Below, piece after piece: positions 24,772-32,906 of a DNA stretch of 39,892 nt. Source of the stretch: Flavobacteriales bacterium UBA7690 (lineage in GTDB: Bacteria > Bacteroidota > Bacteroidia > Flavobacteriales_F > PHOS-HE28); assembly GCA_002482775.1 (NCBI GenBank), contig DLGQ01000041.1, forward strand, positions 1-39,892. The letters run 5' to 3'. Each line of letters opens with the position of its first letter. Position 1 is the stretch's first letter. Under the pieces are notes generated by a model. It did not search any database. It had not been told where the DNA came from and saw nothing but the letters and a program-made list of their open reading frames with translations. Made by a program: the position numbers and the translations under genes.

Positions 24772-25679
24772 GTAGGTGTGAACGGCAGCGGCACGTCGGC
24801 CTGGTTCACGCGGAAGACGGGCGCATCGAGGTGATCGAAGGCGTCCTTCTGCACGCGGTAGGCGACCTCGCTGCTGATGCTGGCGACAGGCCAGTTCTCG
24901 TCGATCACCACCAAGCGGTTGGTCTTCTTCACGCTCTTGATGATGGTGGCGTAGTCCATCGGGCGGATCGTGCGCAGGTCGATGACCTCTGCGTTGATGC
25001 CTTCTTTCGCGAGTTCGTCCGCAGCAGCGATGGCGATCTTCATCATCTTCCCGAAGGAGACGAGGGTGACGTCTTTGCCTTCGCGCACCACGTTGGCCAC
25101 ACCGATCGGCAGCAGGTATTCGCCATCGGGGATCTCGCCTTTGTCGCCGTACATGCGCTCGCTTTCCATGAAGAGCACCGGATCGTTGTCGCGGATGGCG
25201 GCTTTCAGCAGACCCTTCGCGTCCATCGGGTTGCTGGGCGTGATCACCTTCAAGCCGGGCACGTTGGCGTACATGGCCTCGAAGCTCTGGCTGTGCGTAG
25301 CGGCGAGCTGACCCGCGCTACCGTTACCACCGCGGAACACGATGGGCACGTGGAACTGGCCACCGCTCATCTGCAACATCTTGGCCGCATGGTTGATGAT
25401 CTGGTCGCTGGCCAGCACGGCGAAGTTCCAGGTCATGAATTCGATGATGGGGCGCAGGCCGTTCATAGCCGCACCCACACCGATGGCGGTGAAGCCCAGC
25501 TCTGCGATCGGCGTGTCGATCACGCGCTTCTCGCCGAACTCGGCCAGCATGCCTTTGCTCACTTTGTAGGCACCATCGTACTCCGCCACTTCCTCGCCCA
25601 TGAGGAACACGTTGGGGTCTCGACGCATCTCTTCGCTCATGGCCTCGTTCAGGGCCTCGCGGAATTGGACTGTACGCAT
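24696..25679 (-). CDS. pdhB: Pyruvate dehydrogenase E1 component subunit beta
   Basis: E1-beta pairs with E1-alpha to decarboxylate pyruvate with thiamine diphosphate and hand the acetyl group to E2. The 327 residues start MRTVQFREALNEAMSEEMRR and show VFLMGEEVAEYDGAYKVSKG, where Glu of GEEV contacts the cofactor. The transketolase pyrimidine-binding fold follows, with a C-terminal domain from about 200 ending VPRVVKAVKEVMYVVK. Length is typical. No E1-alpha or E2 gene is adjacent here, so the subunits are encoded apart. The leader (25680-25772) has heptad repeats and a TACCTTCG box 93 bases upstream. Its 3' end is duplicated beyond the inserted gene. Confidence 0.94.
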   Translation of the reverse strand: MRTVQFREALNEAMSEEMRRDPNVFLMGEEVAEYDGAYKVSKGMLAEFGEKRVIDTPIAELGFTAIGVGAAMNGLRPIIEFMTWNFAVLASDQIINHAAKMLQMSGGQFHVPIVFRGGNGSAGQLAATHSQSFEAMYANVPGLKVITPSNPMDAKGLLKAAIRDNDPVLFMESERMYGDKGEIPDGEYLLPIGVANVVREGKDVTLVSFGKMMKIAIAAADELAKEGINAEVIDLRTIRPMDYATIIKSVKKTNRLVVIDENWPVASISSEVAYRVQKDAFDHLDAPVFRVNQADVPLPFTPTLIDASLPSVPRVVKAVKEVMYVVK

Positions 25680-25697
25680 GGAGTGAATATTCAGTTC

Positions 25698-25724
25698 TCA
25701 ATGTCCAATGCTCGATGTTCAATG
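25698..25724. repeat. Four heptad repeats in the pdhB leader
   Basis: On the + strand the units CTCAATG, TCCAATG, CTCGATG and TTCAATG follow one another with a 7-base period, in the presumed 5' leader of pdhB. Confidence 0.6.
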
Positions 25725-25772
25725 CCTGCTGGCCTGAACACGGAGAAATGAACTTGACGTTCGTTCGAGGGG

Positions 25773-25780
25773 CGAAGGTA
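25773..25780 (-). promoter_or_regulatory. -7 promoter box TACCTTCG for pdhB
   Basis: This TAnnTTYG box on the minus strand lies 93 bases before the pdhB ATG, making a leader that contains the heptad repeats. It also sits 8 bases past the stop codon of the LamG gene upstream. Confidence 0.4.
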
Positions 25781-25787
25781 ACAAGGC

Positions 25788-27161
25788 TTACTCGCGCACG
25801 AAGCGGGCCACGCGGGCGGCACCATCGGCTTGCAGGCGGATGAAGTAGCCACCGGGCACCAAGCTGGAAACATCCACACGGGCCTTGCGGTCGCTGCCCA
25901 GGTTGCGGCGGAGCACTTCCCGGCCGGTCATATCCAGCACGGTGAGTTGGGCGTTGCGCGCGGCTCGTGTCAATTCCACGTTGAGGACATCCGTGGCTGG
26001 CACGGGCGCCAGGGTGAACAGCGGTAGCTCGCGTTCTTCGATGCCGATGGAGGTGACGTTGTAGCAGTCGCTCATGGCCACACAACCATCGGTGACCTGC
26101 ACAGCATAGCTGCCCACCTCGGTGGCCACGTAGTACTGTGCCGTAGCACCGGGCACCAAGGTGTACATGCTGCGATCGCACTGGAACCACTGCCAATCCG
26201 CGGTGGCGTCCGTGGCGATCAGCGTAGCGCCGTTCTGCACCACATTGGTATTCACTTCACCCTGGAACAGCACTAGCACCACGGTGGAATCGCAGCCGCT
26301 GCTGGAGGTGAAGGTGGCCGTGTACGTTCCCGGTGTGGTCAACGTCTGGCCATTGAAGACGTACGTGCTTCCATCACAAAGGGGCGCTTCCACCGCGACG
26401 CCGATGACAGGGCCGGTAACGAAATTGCTCGACCCTCCGGTAAGCCCGAATCCTTGCAACTCGCCGTCGGTATTGCCGATCTGGTCCGTGAGCGTGCTGA
26501 TTGCCGTATTGTCGCCACCAGCTACACCCTGATCCATGTCGAAGTACAATTCCAGGCCAGCGGAGGTCTCGTCCATGGGCGATGACGCAAGGCATTCCAC
26601 ATCCTCGCTGGAAAGTGCGATGCTCCAAAGGCCCACCTCGTCCAACTGCCCGGTGAAACTGAAGTTGTCGCTGTTGTACACCAGTCCACCTACCCGGAAG
26701 GTGCCGGTCGTGCTCGTGATGATACCGGATGCGGCGGCGAACGCCACCTCGACGCCGTTGTGGTAAAGCAACAGCTCCGAGCCGTTGTAGACCAAGGCCA
26801 AGTGCTGCCAGGAATCGAAGTCGAGGCCGGTATAGACCAAGGTGAAGGCCATGCCCTCACTGTTGCGGAAACGCCCTTCAACCGAATTGGTACCATCCAA
26901 CCGGAGCAGGTAGAAGTCCGCCTCTACTTCATCCCGTAACCCCGCAATGCCATTGTGCCCAAGCCCGCTATCGGAGGGTTTCAGCCAGCAAGACAGACTG
27001 AATCCGGAAGCATCCGCGATAGGCGCTGACCCGTTCTCCACGGTCACGACATCGTCGATACCGTCGAAGTCCAAGGCGTTCTGGTCCTGGGCTTGGGGGG
27101 AAAGGCTTGGCCACAGGCTGGCAAACAAAGCGAGGTAGAGGGAGCATAGTGGTGTTCGCAT
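25788..27161 (-). CDS. T9SS-exported LamG-domain protein
   Basis: This is a 457-residue secreted protein. The signal peptide is MRTPLCSLYLALFASLWPSL then SPQAQ. Residues about 28-215 form a LamG/concanavalin-like jelly roll: ALDFDGIDDVVTVENGSAPI, FSLSCWLKPSD, WQHLALVYNGSELLLYHNG and FTGQLDEVGLWSIALSSED. This is the typical 'DFDG..D.V' to 'G.LDEV..W..ALS' pattern. A cysteine-containing Ig-like stretch follows (ATFTSSSGCDSTVVLVLFQG). The end (LFTLAPVPATDVLNVELTRA to VARFVRE) is a type A T9SS sorting domain. It likely binds carbohydrate or protein at the surface; the ligand is unknown. The start at 27161 fits the signal peptide. Confidence 0.9.
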   Translation of the reverse strand: MRTPLCSLYLALFASLWPSLSPQAQDQNALDFDGIDDVVTVENGSAPIADASGFSLSCWLKPSDSGLGHNGIAGLRDEVEADFYLLRLDGTNSVEGRFRNSEGMAFTLVYTGLDFDSWQHLALVYNGSELLLYHNGVEVAFAAASGIITSTTGTFRVGGLVYNSDNFSFTGQLDEVGLWSIALSSEDVECLASSPMDETSAGLELYFDMDQGVAGGDNTAISTLTDQIGNTDGELQGFGLTGGSSNFVTGPVIGVAVEAPLCDGSTYVFNGQTLTTPGTYTATFTSSSGCDSTVVLVLFQGEVNTNVVQNGATLIATDATADWQWFQCDRSMYTLVPGATAQYYVATEVGSYAVQVTDGCVAMSDCYNVTSIGIEERELPLFTLAPVPATDVLNVELTRAARNAQLTVLDMTGREVLRRNLGSDRKARVDVSSLVPGGYFIRLQADGAARVARFVRE

Positions 27162-27225
27162 GGTGATGGTCTTGGTAGGGAGACGGTCCATTCCAAAGAA
27201 AGGATGTCCGCCCTGAAGGATGCAA

Positions 27226-27233
27226 CCAAGATA
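27226..27233 (-). promoter_or_regulatory. Possible -7 box TATCTTGG for the LamG gene
   Basis: This is a near match to TAnnTTYG on the minus strand, 64 bases before the start at 27161, in the divergent spacer shared with etfB. Confidence 0.3.
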
Positions 27234-27259
27234 TCGCTGGCCGTGGAACGGTAGCTGCG

Positions 27260-27267
27260 TAAGTTTG
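27260..27267 (+). promoter_or_regulatory. -7 promoter box TAAGTTTG for etfB
   Basis: This is an exact TAnnTTTG match ending 29 bases before the etfB ATG at 27297. Confidence 0.55.
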
Positions 27268-27296
27268 CGGCCCGCCGGGAAGAACCGGCCCCTGCC

Positions 27297-28040
27297 ATGA
27301 AGATCCTCGTACTCCTGAGCCAAGTGCCCGATACCACGGCACGCATCGCGTTCACCAACGGCAACACCCAGTTCGATGCCAACGGTGTGACCTTCATCGT
27401 GAACCCTTACGACGAGTGGTACGCCCTCGTGCGTGCTTTGGAGCTGAAGGAAGCCGCAGGTGCAGGCAGCGTTACCACCATCACCGTGGGTGGTGCCGAT
27501 ACCGAAGCCACCATCCGCAAGGGATTGGCCATCGGTGCCGATGAAGCCGTTCGCGTGGATGCCCAACCCACCGAAGCTTTGCAAGTGGCGGAACAAGTGG
27601 CGGCCTATGCGCAGGATAAAGGCTTCGACCTGATCATCGCCGGAAAAGAGACCATCGACCATAACGGCGGCCAGGTGGGCGGCATGGTGGCCGAACTGCT
27701 GGACCTCCCCTACATCGCCCTCGCCAGCAAACTCGACGTGGCCGCGGGCAAAGCGACCATCGAGCGCGATGTGCCGGGTGGCGTGGAAGTGCTGGAAGCT
27801 CCACTCCCGCTGGTGCTGAGCGCCGCGAAAGGCATGGCCGAACAGCGCATCCCCAACATGCGCGGCATCATGGCGGCACGCACCAAACCGTTGACCGTGG
27901 TGCCCGCAGCAGGGACCGACAACGTTGCCGCTACCACCTCCTTCGAACTTCCTCCCGCGAAAGGCGCCGTGAAGATGATCCCCGCAGACGAGGCCGGAAA
28001 GCTCATCGAGCTGCTGCACAACGAAGCGAAGGTGATCTGA
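27297..28040 (+). CDS. etfB: Electron transfer flavoprotein subunit beta
   Basis: EtfB forms a heterodimer with EtfA, binds AMP, and carries electrons from acyl-CoA and other dehydrogenases to the quinone pool. The 247 residues open with MKILVLLSQVPDTTARIAF. They include VNPYDEWYALVRALELKE, the signature region DLIIAGKETIDHNGGQVGGM, and PLPLVLSAAKGMAEQRIPNM near the recognition loop. Length is normal. It is followed after 49 bases by etfA, so the two are co-transcribed; a 20-bp perfect palindrome lies between them. There is no ribosome binding site before the ATG, as elsewhere in the window. Confidence 0.96.
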   Translation: MKILVLLSQVPDTTARIAFTNGNTQFDANGVTFIVNPYDEWYALVRALELKEAAGAGSVTTITVGGADTEATIRKGLAIGADEAVRVDAQPTEALQVAEQVAAYAQDKGFDLIIAGKETIDHNGGQVGGMVAELLDLPYIALASKLDVAAGKATIERDVPGGVEVLEAPLPLVLSAAKGMAEQRIPNMRGIMAARTKPLTVVPAAGTDNVAATTSFELPPAKGAVKMIPADEAGKLIELLHNEAKVI

Positions 28041-28055
28041 ACAAGAACGATGTAC

Positions 28056-28075
28056 GGGCCGATGATCATCGGCCC
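28056..28075 (+). other. Perfect 20-bp palindrome between etfB and etfA
   Basis: GGGCCGATGATCATCGGCCC reads identically on both strands. In RNA it forms an 8-bp stem with a GATC loop. It lacks a T-run, so it is more likely an mRNA-stabilising or balancing hairpin, or an operator, than a terminator. Confidence 0.7.
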
Positions 28076-28089
28076 CAACCCATACTGAA

Positions 28090-29028
28090 ATGAGCACGAT
28101 CGTATTCATCGACACCCGGGGCGAGAAGATCCCGAAGGCCGCACAAGAAGCGGTGACTTACGCCAGCAAACTCGCCGGCGGACCCGTTACAGCCATCACC
28201 TTCGGTGGTGCGAGCGGACTGGAAAGCCTCGGCGCACAAGGTGCTGCGAAGGTGATCGTGGCGCGCGGCGTTATGGCGGTGGATGGACAGCAGCTGACCA
28301 AATTGGTGACCGACGTGGCCGCCAAAGAAGGCGCCAACACCATCGTGTTCGTGCATGACGGAACCGGGAAGAGCGTGGCCCCACGTGTGGCCGCGAAGTT
28401 GAAAGCCGGGCATGTGGCCGGAGCATTGGGCCTTCCCGAAGGCGACAAATTCAAACGCAACGTCTTCAGCGGGAAAGCAAAGGCTTGGTTGCAAGTGACC
28501 AGCGCCACCAAGGTGATCAGCCTGATGCCGAACTCCATCCCCGTGGGGAAGGACGGTGGCAGCGCGACCGTTGAAGAGTACAGCGGCGACCTCGGCCCAG
28601 CACGCATCACCGTGAAAGAAGTGCGCAAGGCCGGTGCAGGTGTGCCCTTGCCCGAAGCGGAACTGGTGGTAAGCGCCGGTCGCGGAATGAAAGGCCCGGA
28701 GAATTGGGGTCTGGTGGAAGAACTGGCGAAAGAGCTCGGTGCCGCTACGGCCTGCAGCCGTCCGGTGGCCGACATGCATTGGCGTCCGCACCACGAGCAC
28801 GTGGGCCAGACCGGTGTGGCCATCCGCCCGAACCTGTACATCGCTATCGGCATCAGCGGAGCCATCCAGCACCTCGCTGGGGTGAACCAGAGCAAGGTGA
28901 TCTGCGTGATCAACAACGACCCTGAAGCACCGTTCTTCAAAGCAGCGGACTACGGCATCGTGGGTGATGCGTTCCAGATCCTGCCGAAACTGGTGGAAGC
29001 GGCGAAAAAGGTGAACGCGGAACGGTAG
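28090..29028 (+). CDS. etfA: Electron transfer flavoprotein subunit alpha
   Basis: EtfA supplies the FAD site of the electron transfer flavoprotein. The 312 residues start MSTIVFIDTRGEKIPKAAQE. The C-terminal FAD domain is complete: VVSAGRGMKGPENWGLVEEL (about 195-214), ATACSRPVADMHWRPHHEHV, QTGVAIRPNLYIAIGISGAI and QHLAGVNQSKVICVINNDPE. These match the conserved 'GRG', 'GQTG' and 'SGAIQH' flavin contacts. It is the second gene of the etf operon; an 11-bp stem-loop follows. Bifurcating forms cannot be distinguished by eye, but there is no partner dehydrogenase next door. Confidence 0.96.
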   Translation: MSTIVFIDTRGEKIPKAAQEAVTYASKLAGGPVTAITFGGASGLESLGAQGAAKVIVARGVMAVDGQQLTKLVTDVAAKEGANTIVFVHDGTGKSVAPRVAAKLKAGHVAGALGLPEGDKFKRNVFSGKAKAWLQVTSATKVISLMPNSIPVGKDGGSATVEEYSGDLGPARITVKEVRKAGAGVPLPEAELVVSAGRGMKGPENWGLVEELAKELGAATACSRPVADMHWRPHHEHVGQTGVAIRPNLYIAIGISGAIQHLAGVNQSKVICVINNDPEAPFFKAADYGIVGDAFQILPKLVEAAKKVNAER

Positions 29029-29038
29029 AGTTTGAAGC

Positions 29039-29082
29039 GCAGGGGCAGGAACAGGGGCAATGCCTACTGCGCCTGCCCCTGC
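29039..29082 (+). terminator. Stem-loop after etfA, possible terminator
   Basis: A perfect 11-bp stem (GCAGGGGCAGG with CCTGCCCCTGC) encloses a 22-base loop, 10 bases after the stop, and is followed by TCCCTTTC. The long loop and weak T tract make termination uncertain. Confidence 0.5.
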
Positions 29083-29115
29083 TCCCTTTCGATCCAGCAA
29101 CTCACATCTCCTACC

Positions 29116-29123
29116 TATCTTCA
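29116..29123 (+). promoter_or_regulatory. -7 promoter box TATCTTCA
   Basis: This TAnnTTYR box ends 18 bases before the ATG at 29142. Confidence 0.5.
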
Positions 29124-29141
29124 CGGCCCCGCTGAGCAAGG

Positions 29142-29735
29142 ATGGATAAGGTCGAACTACGCTTTCTTCGGATCACGTACAGCCACACCCACGCAGGGGC
29201 CTATGCGCTGATCCTGTCCGAAGTGGAAGGCGACCGCCGCCTGCCCATCATCATCGGTGGTGTAGAGGCACAGGCCATCGCTATCCAGGTAGAGAACATC
29301 AAACCTGCACGGCCGCTCACGCACGACCTCTTCAAGAACGTGTCCGATACACTTTCCATCAATCTGAAGGAGGTGATCATCAACGACCTGGTGGAAGGGA
29401 TCTTCCACGCGAAGCTCGTGTTGGAACAAGCGGGGCGTGAAGTGGAGATCGATGCACGTAGCAGTGACGCCATCGCTCTGGCCTTGCGTTTCGATTGTCC
29501 CATTTCCACTTACGAATTCATCCTGAGCGCTGCTGGCCTGAAGGTGGAGGAAGGTGAAGAGAGCGAATCGGAAACAGAAGAGACCAAGAGCAAGTCCAAG
29601 GCGGAGAAGAAGTCGGCTGGTTCCATGACGCTGGACGAGTTGCGCACGAAGCTGGAAGAGGCTCTTGACAACGAGGATTACGAACGTGCTTCCAAGATCC
29701 GCGACGAGATCAAGAAGCGCGAAGGGACGAACTGA
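29142..29735 (+). CDS. Bifunctional nuclease family protein (DUF151 plus UVR motif)
   Basis: This is a 197-residue cytosolic protein. Residues 1-130 form the DUF151/BFN domain: LPIIIGGVEAQAIAIQVENI, RPLTHDLFKNVSD, and VEIDARSSDAIALALRFDCP. A charged linker (EEGEESESETEETKSKSKAE) follows. The end is a UvrB/UvrC-like helical hairpin (MTLDELRTKLEEALDNEDYE then RASKIRDEIKKRE). Related proteins have reported nuclease activity on RNA and DNA in plants, and the bacterial role is unclear. The domain pairing is the usual one in Bacteroidota. It converges on the permease genes; no terminator is evident in the 127-base gap, only short GTAGGAAG-type repeats near 29780-29805. Confidence 0.93.
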   Translation: MDKVELRFLRITYSHTHAGAYALILSEVEGDRRLPIIIGGVEAQAIAIQVENIKPARPLTHDLFKNVSDTLSINLKEVIINDLVEGIFHAKLVLEQAGREVEIDARSSDAIALALRFDCPISTYEFILSAAGLKVEEGEESESETEETKSKSKAEKKSAGSMTLDELRTKLEEALDNEDYERASKIRDEIKKREGTN

Positions 29736-29862
29736 TCAGCGCCCAGCGCATCGGTCCGCGATCGTAAGGATCAAGGTTGAAGTAGGAAGAGGTAAGTAGG
29801 AAGACCGCGTTGCTCGTGGTCGTCGTTCATGGCAGCCGGAATTCTTTCCAGCAGCCCTCGTT

Positions 29863-31275
29863 TCAATTCGCGGATGCCTCCTTCGCCCCGGAACGCATGG
29901 TGACGAAATACACTACCGCGCCTAGCCCGACGATCACCAAACTGCCTATCGTGAACGTGGGTTTGAAGACGAGCAGGTTGAGGCAGAACGCCAGCGCACA
30001 CACGATGTAGAGCGCCGGGATCCACGGATACCCTACCGCTTTGTACGGTCGCTCGGCATCAGGTTCGCGCTTGCGCAGAATGAAGATGCCGATGATGGTG
30101 ACGATGTAGAAGAGCAGCGATGCGAAGGTGGCGTAGTCCAGCAGGTCGCCGTAGGTGCCACTGAAGCACAGCAGGCACGACCAAACACATTGCACCCACA
30201 TGGCCCATTGCGGCACACCGCGCTTGCTCAACTCGCCCGCCTGCTTGAAGAACAGCCCTTCCTTCGCCATGGCGTAATACATACGCGGCCCCACGAGCAC
30301 GTAGCCGTTGATGCAGCCGAAGGTGCTGATCATGATCAGGATGGCCATTACCGAAACAGCAGCGGGCCCCATGATCACCTGCGCCGCTGCGGTGCCCACA
30401 CGGTCGGCTTCAGCGTTCATGATCCCTTCGCTCGGCAACAACGCGAGGTAGGTGATGTTGGCCAACACGTAAAGACCGGTGACGATCAACGTCCCCAAAG
30501 CGAGGCTACGCGGGATGTTGCGTTGGGGCTCCTTCACTTCACCGGCGATGAAGGTGATGCTGTTCCAACCATCGCTGCTGAAGAGCGAACCCACCATGGC
30601 CACACCGAGCACACTGAGCAAAGCGACACCAGTGAGCGGCGTGATGACGCCATCACTGCCCGTAGTGGCCGCCTGCCAACCCGTGCTGAAGTTGGTGGCG
30701 AGCACATCGGTGTCCAACCCCACGGCGAGGCCTACGATGATCAACGCGAGCAACGCCACGATCTTGGCCGTGGTGAAGATGGTGGTGAGCGTCTTGCTGC
30801 TTTGCACCCCGCGTGTGTTGAAGAGCGAGAGCAGGATGATGGTGGATACCGCGTAGACCTGTGCGGCGCTCACCTTCACGAAGCCGAGATCGAACAGGAT
30901 GTTGTCCGGTGAAAGCACCGGGAAGAACACCGCGCTGAATTTCGCGAACGCCACGGCCACCGCCGCGATGATGCCGGAGGTGATCACCGTGAAGGCCGTC
31001 CACCCGTACAAGAAGGCGGTGAGCTTTCCATACGCACGTTGGAGGTACACGAATTGGCCACCAGCCTTGGGCATCATACCGGCCAGCTCGCCATAACTAA
31101 GCGCGGCCATCACGGTGAGCAGGCCCGCCACCACCCACGCCACCAGCATCCACGCCGGTGAACCGATGTCGCGTAACATGCCCGCGCTCACGATGAAGAT
31201 GCCGGACCCGATCATGGAACCGGCCACGAGCATGGTGGCATCCCACAGCCCGAGCGATCGTTTGAACCCGCTCAT
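29863..31275 (-). CDS. APC-superfamily amino acid permease (LAT/SteT-like)
   Basis: This is a 470-residue inner-membrane carrier with about 12 membrane helices. It starts MSGFKRSLGLWDATMLVAGS, and the APC substrate-backbone motif MIGSGIFIVSAG follows directly. Helix 6 carries FSSDGWNSITFIAGEVKEPQ, close to the LAT-type exchanger pattern. The N-terminal loop GGQFVYLQRAYGKLTAFLYG is also typical. It likely exchanges or imports neutral amino acids; the specific substrate is unknown. It is the second gene of a pair, with its ATG six bases after the stop of the cationic-type permease, so both are co-transcribed. Confidence 0.92.
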   Translation of the reverse strand: MSGFKRSLGLWDATMLVAGSMIGSGIFIVSAGMLRDIGSPAWMLVAWVVAGLLTVMAALSYGELAGMMPKAGGQFVYLQRAYGKLTAFLYGWTAFTVITSGIIAAVAVAFAKFSAVFFPVLSPDNILFDLGFVKVSAAQVYAVSTIILLSLFNTRGVQSSKTLTTIFTTAKIVALLALIIVGLAVGLDTDVLATNFSTGWQAATTGSDGVITPLTGVALLSVLGVAMVGSLFSSDGWNSITFIAGEVKEPQRNIPRSLALGTLIVTGLYVLANITYLALLPSEGIMNAEADRVGTAAAQVIMGPAAVSVMAILIMISTFGCINGYVLVGPRMYYAMAKEGLFFKQAGELSKRGVPQWAMWVQCVWSCLLCFSGTYGDLLDYATFASLLFYIVTIIGIFILRKREPDAERPYKAVGYPWIPALYIVCALAFCLNLLVFKPTFTIGSLVIVGLGAVVYFVTMRSGAKEASAN

Positions 31276-31281
31276 GGTTGC

Positions 31282-32769
31282 CTAGTCGTGCTTGTGCAGC
31301 TTGCTGTGCTTGCGGCTGTACCCGAAGTAGATCACGAAGCCGATGGCGAGCCAGATGCCCAAACGGATCCAGTTCTCCTTGCCCAACCCGAAGATCATGG
31401 CACCGCATGCGATCACCCCCAGAATGGGCACCAACGGCACGAAGGGTGTCTTGAATTGGCGTGGCAGATCGGGTTCGGTCTTGCGCAAGATGATCACCGC
31501 GAGGCATACCAACATGAAGGCGAACAAGGTGCCGATGCTGGTCATGTGCCCCACCACGTTGCCCGGAACGAAGGCCGCGAACAGCGCTACAAGAACAAGG
31601 ATGGCCAAGTTGCCCTTGTAGGGCGTCTTGTATTTCGGATGCAGTTCCGAGAAGAGTCCCGGCAGCAATCCATCGCGGCTCATGGAGTAGAACACTCGGC
31701 TCTGGCCCAACAACATCACCAGGATCACGGAAGAGAAACCGGCGAGGATGGCCACGGTGACCGACTTGCTGAGCCAGCTGTACCCCGGCATGGCTTCCTG
31801 GATCGCCGCCACCACGGATGCTTCACCACCTTTCGTGGGGTCGCGGAAGAATTCCACGGGGACAAGACCGGTCAACACGTGCGCAAAGAGGACATAGAGC
31901 AACGTGCAGATCAAGAGCGAACCCAGGATGCCGATGGGCATGGACCGTTTCGGATCCTTCGTCTCCTGCGCCGCCGTACTTACCGCGTCGAAACCGATGA
32001 AGGCGAAGAACACCGTACCCGCCGCACCCAAGATGCCCAACAGTCCGCCGTAGTTGTGCGTCAGGCCTTCGTAGTCCACATAAGTGGTGGCATCGGGGAT
32101 GTATGGTGTGTGGTTGGCAATATCGATATAACCCCAGCCCAACGCGATGATGAGCACCACGATGGCCACCTTCACGATCACGATCAGGTTGTTCACCAGC
32201 GCCGACTCTTGTGTGCCGCGGATCAGCAACAGACTAAGGATGGAGACGATGAACAAAGCAGGCAGGTTCATGATACCACCCACGCCATCGATCGAAGTTT
32301 GGAACGGCGAGTGGCACCATTCATAAGGGACGGGTGCCATGCCCATGATCTCCACCAGGAAGTTGTTGAGGTATTCGCTCCAGGCGATGCCCACGGTTGC
32401 AGCGCCCACGGCGTATTCAAGCACCAGATCCCAGCCGATGACCCACGCGAGCAACTCGCCCATGGTGGCATAGGTATAGGTGTAGGCACTTCCCGAAATG
32501 GGGATCGACGATGACAATTCCGCATAACATAGGCCTGCCAGCGCACAGCCGAGGGCCGCGATGAGGAAGCCGATCGTGACCGCCGGACCCGCGCTTTGTG
32601 CCGCTGCGGCAGCCGTACGCACGAAGAGCCCCGCGCCGATGATGGCCCCGATGCCCAAGGCGATGAGGGACCACGAGGTGAGGGTCCGTTTCATGGAATG
32701 GCCCCGTTCGTCGGTGCCAGAAGCCATGATCCGTTCCAGTGACTTGGTAGCAAAGAGCTTGTTCGCCAT
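31282..32769 (-). CDS. APC-superfamily amino acid permease (cationic amino acid transporter type)
   Basis: This is a 495-residue inner-membrane transporter. The start at 32769 gives MANKLFATKSLERIMASGTD, a characteristic opening of CAT-type bacterial permeases. The frame extends further upstream, but that part is antisense to a promoter region. Helix 1 shows LIALGIGAIIGAGLFVRTAA, and FFAFIGFDAVSTAAQETKDP is the helix-6 substrate motif. About 12-14 helices are present. Substrates may be basic or other amino acids. It leads the two-permease operon. A CATCTTGG sequence (imperfect -7 box) lies about 25 bases before the ATG. Confidence 0.92.
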   Translation of the reverse strand: MANKLFATKSLERIMASGTDERGHSMKRTLTSWSLIALGIGAIIGAGLFVRTAAAAAQSAGPAVTIGFLIAALGCALAGLCYAELSSSIPISGSAYTYTYATMGELLAWVIGWDLVLEYAVGAATVGIAWSEYLNNFLVEIMGMAPVPYEWCHSPFQTSIDGVGGIMNLPALFIVSILSLLLIRGTQESALVNNLIVIVKVAIVVLIIALGWGYIDIANHTPYIPDATTYVDYEGLTHNYGGLLGILGAAGTVFFAFIGFDAVSTAAQETKDPKRSMPIGILGSLLICTLLYVLFAHVLTGLVPVEFFRDPTKGGEASVVAAIQEAMPGYSWLSKSVTVAILAGFSSVILVMLLGQSRVFYSMSRDGLLPGLFSELHPKYKTPYKGNLAILVLVALFAAFVPGNVVGHMTSIGTLFAFMLVCLAVIILRKTEPDLPRQFKTPFVPLVPILGVIACGAMIFGLGKENWIRLGIWLAIGFVIYFGYSRKHSKLHKHD

Positions 32770-32891
32770 GGAGTTGAATGGGATGCGGCACCAAGATGGG
32801 GCTTTGAACGCACACCGCCAAAGGAGCGCATCAACACGCACGATGAACAACGACCTTGACGAATGACGTACGACGTTGGCCGCGACATGGG

Positions 32892-32899
32892 TACTTTGG
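32892..32899 (+). promoter_or_regulatory. -7 promoter box TACTTTGG, implies leaderless start
   Basis: This TAnnTTTG-like box ends 7 bases before the ATG at 32907, so transcription should begin at or next to the start codon. It rules against the in-frame ATG at 32856. Confidence 0.5.
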
Positions 32900-32906
32900 G
32901 GCCCGC

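Noticed and set aside
27162..28115. Minus-strand extension of the LamG frame across etfB
   Set aside because: The signal peptide at 27161 marks the real start. The extension is antisense to etfB.
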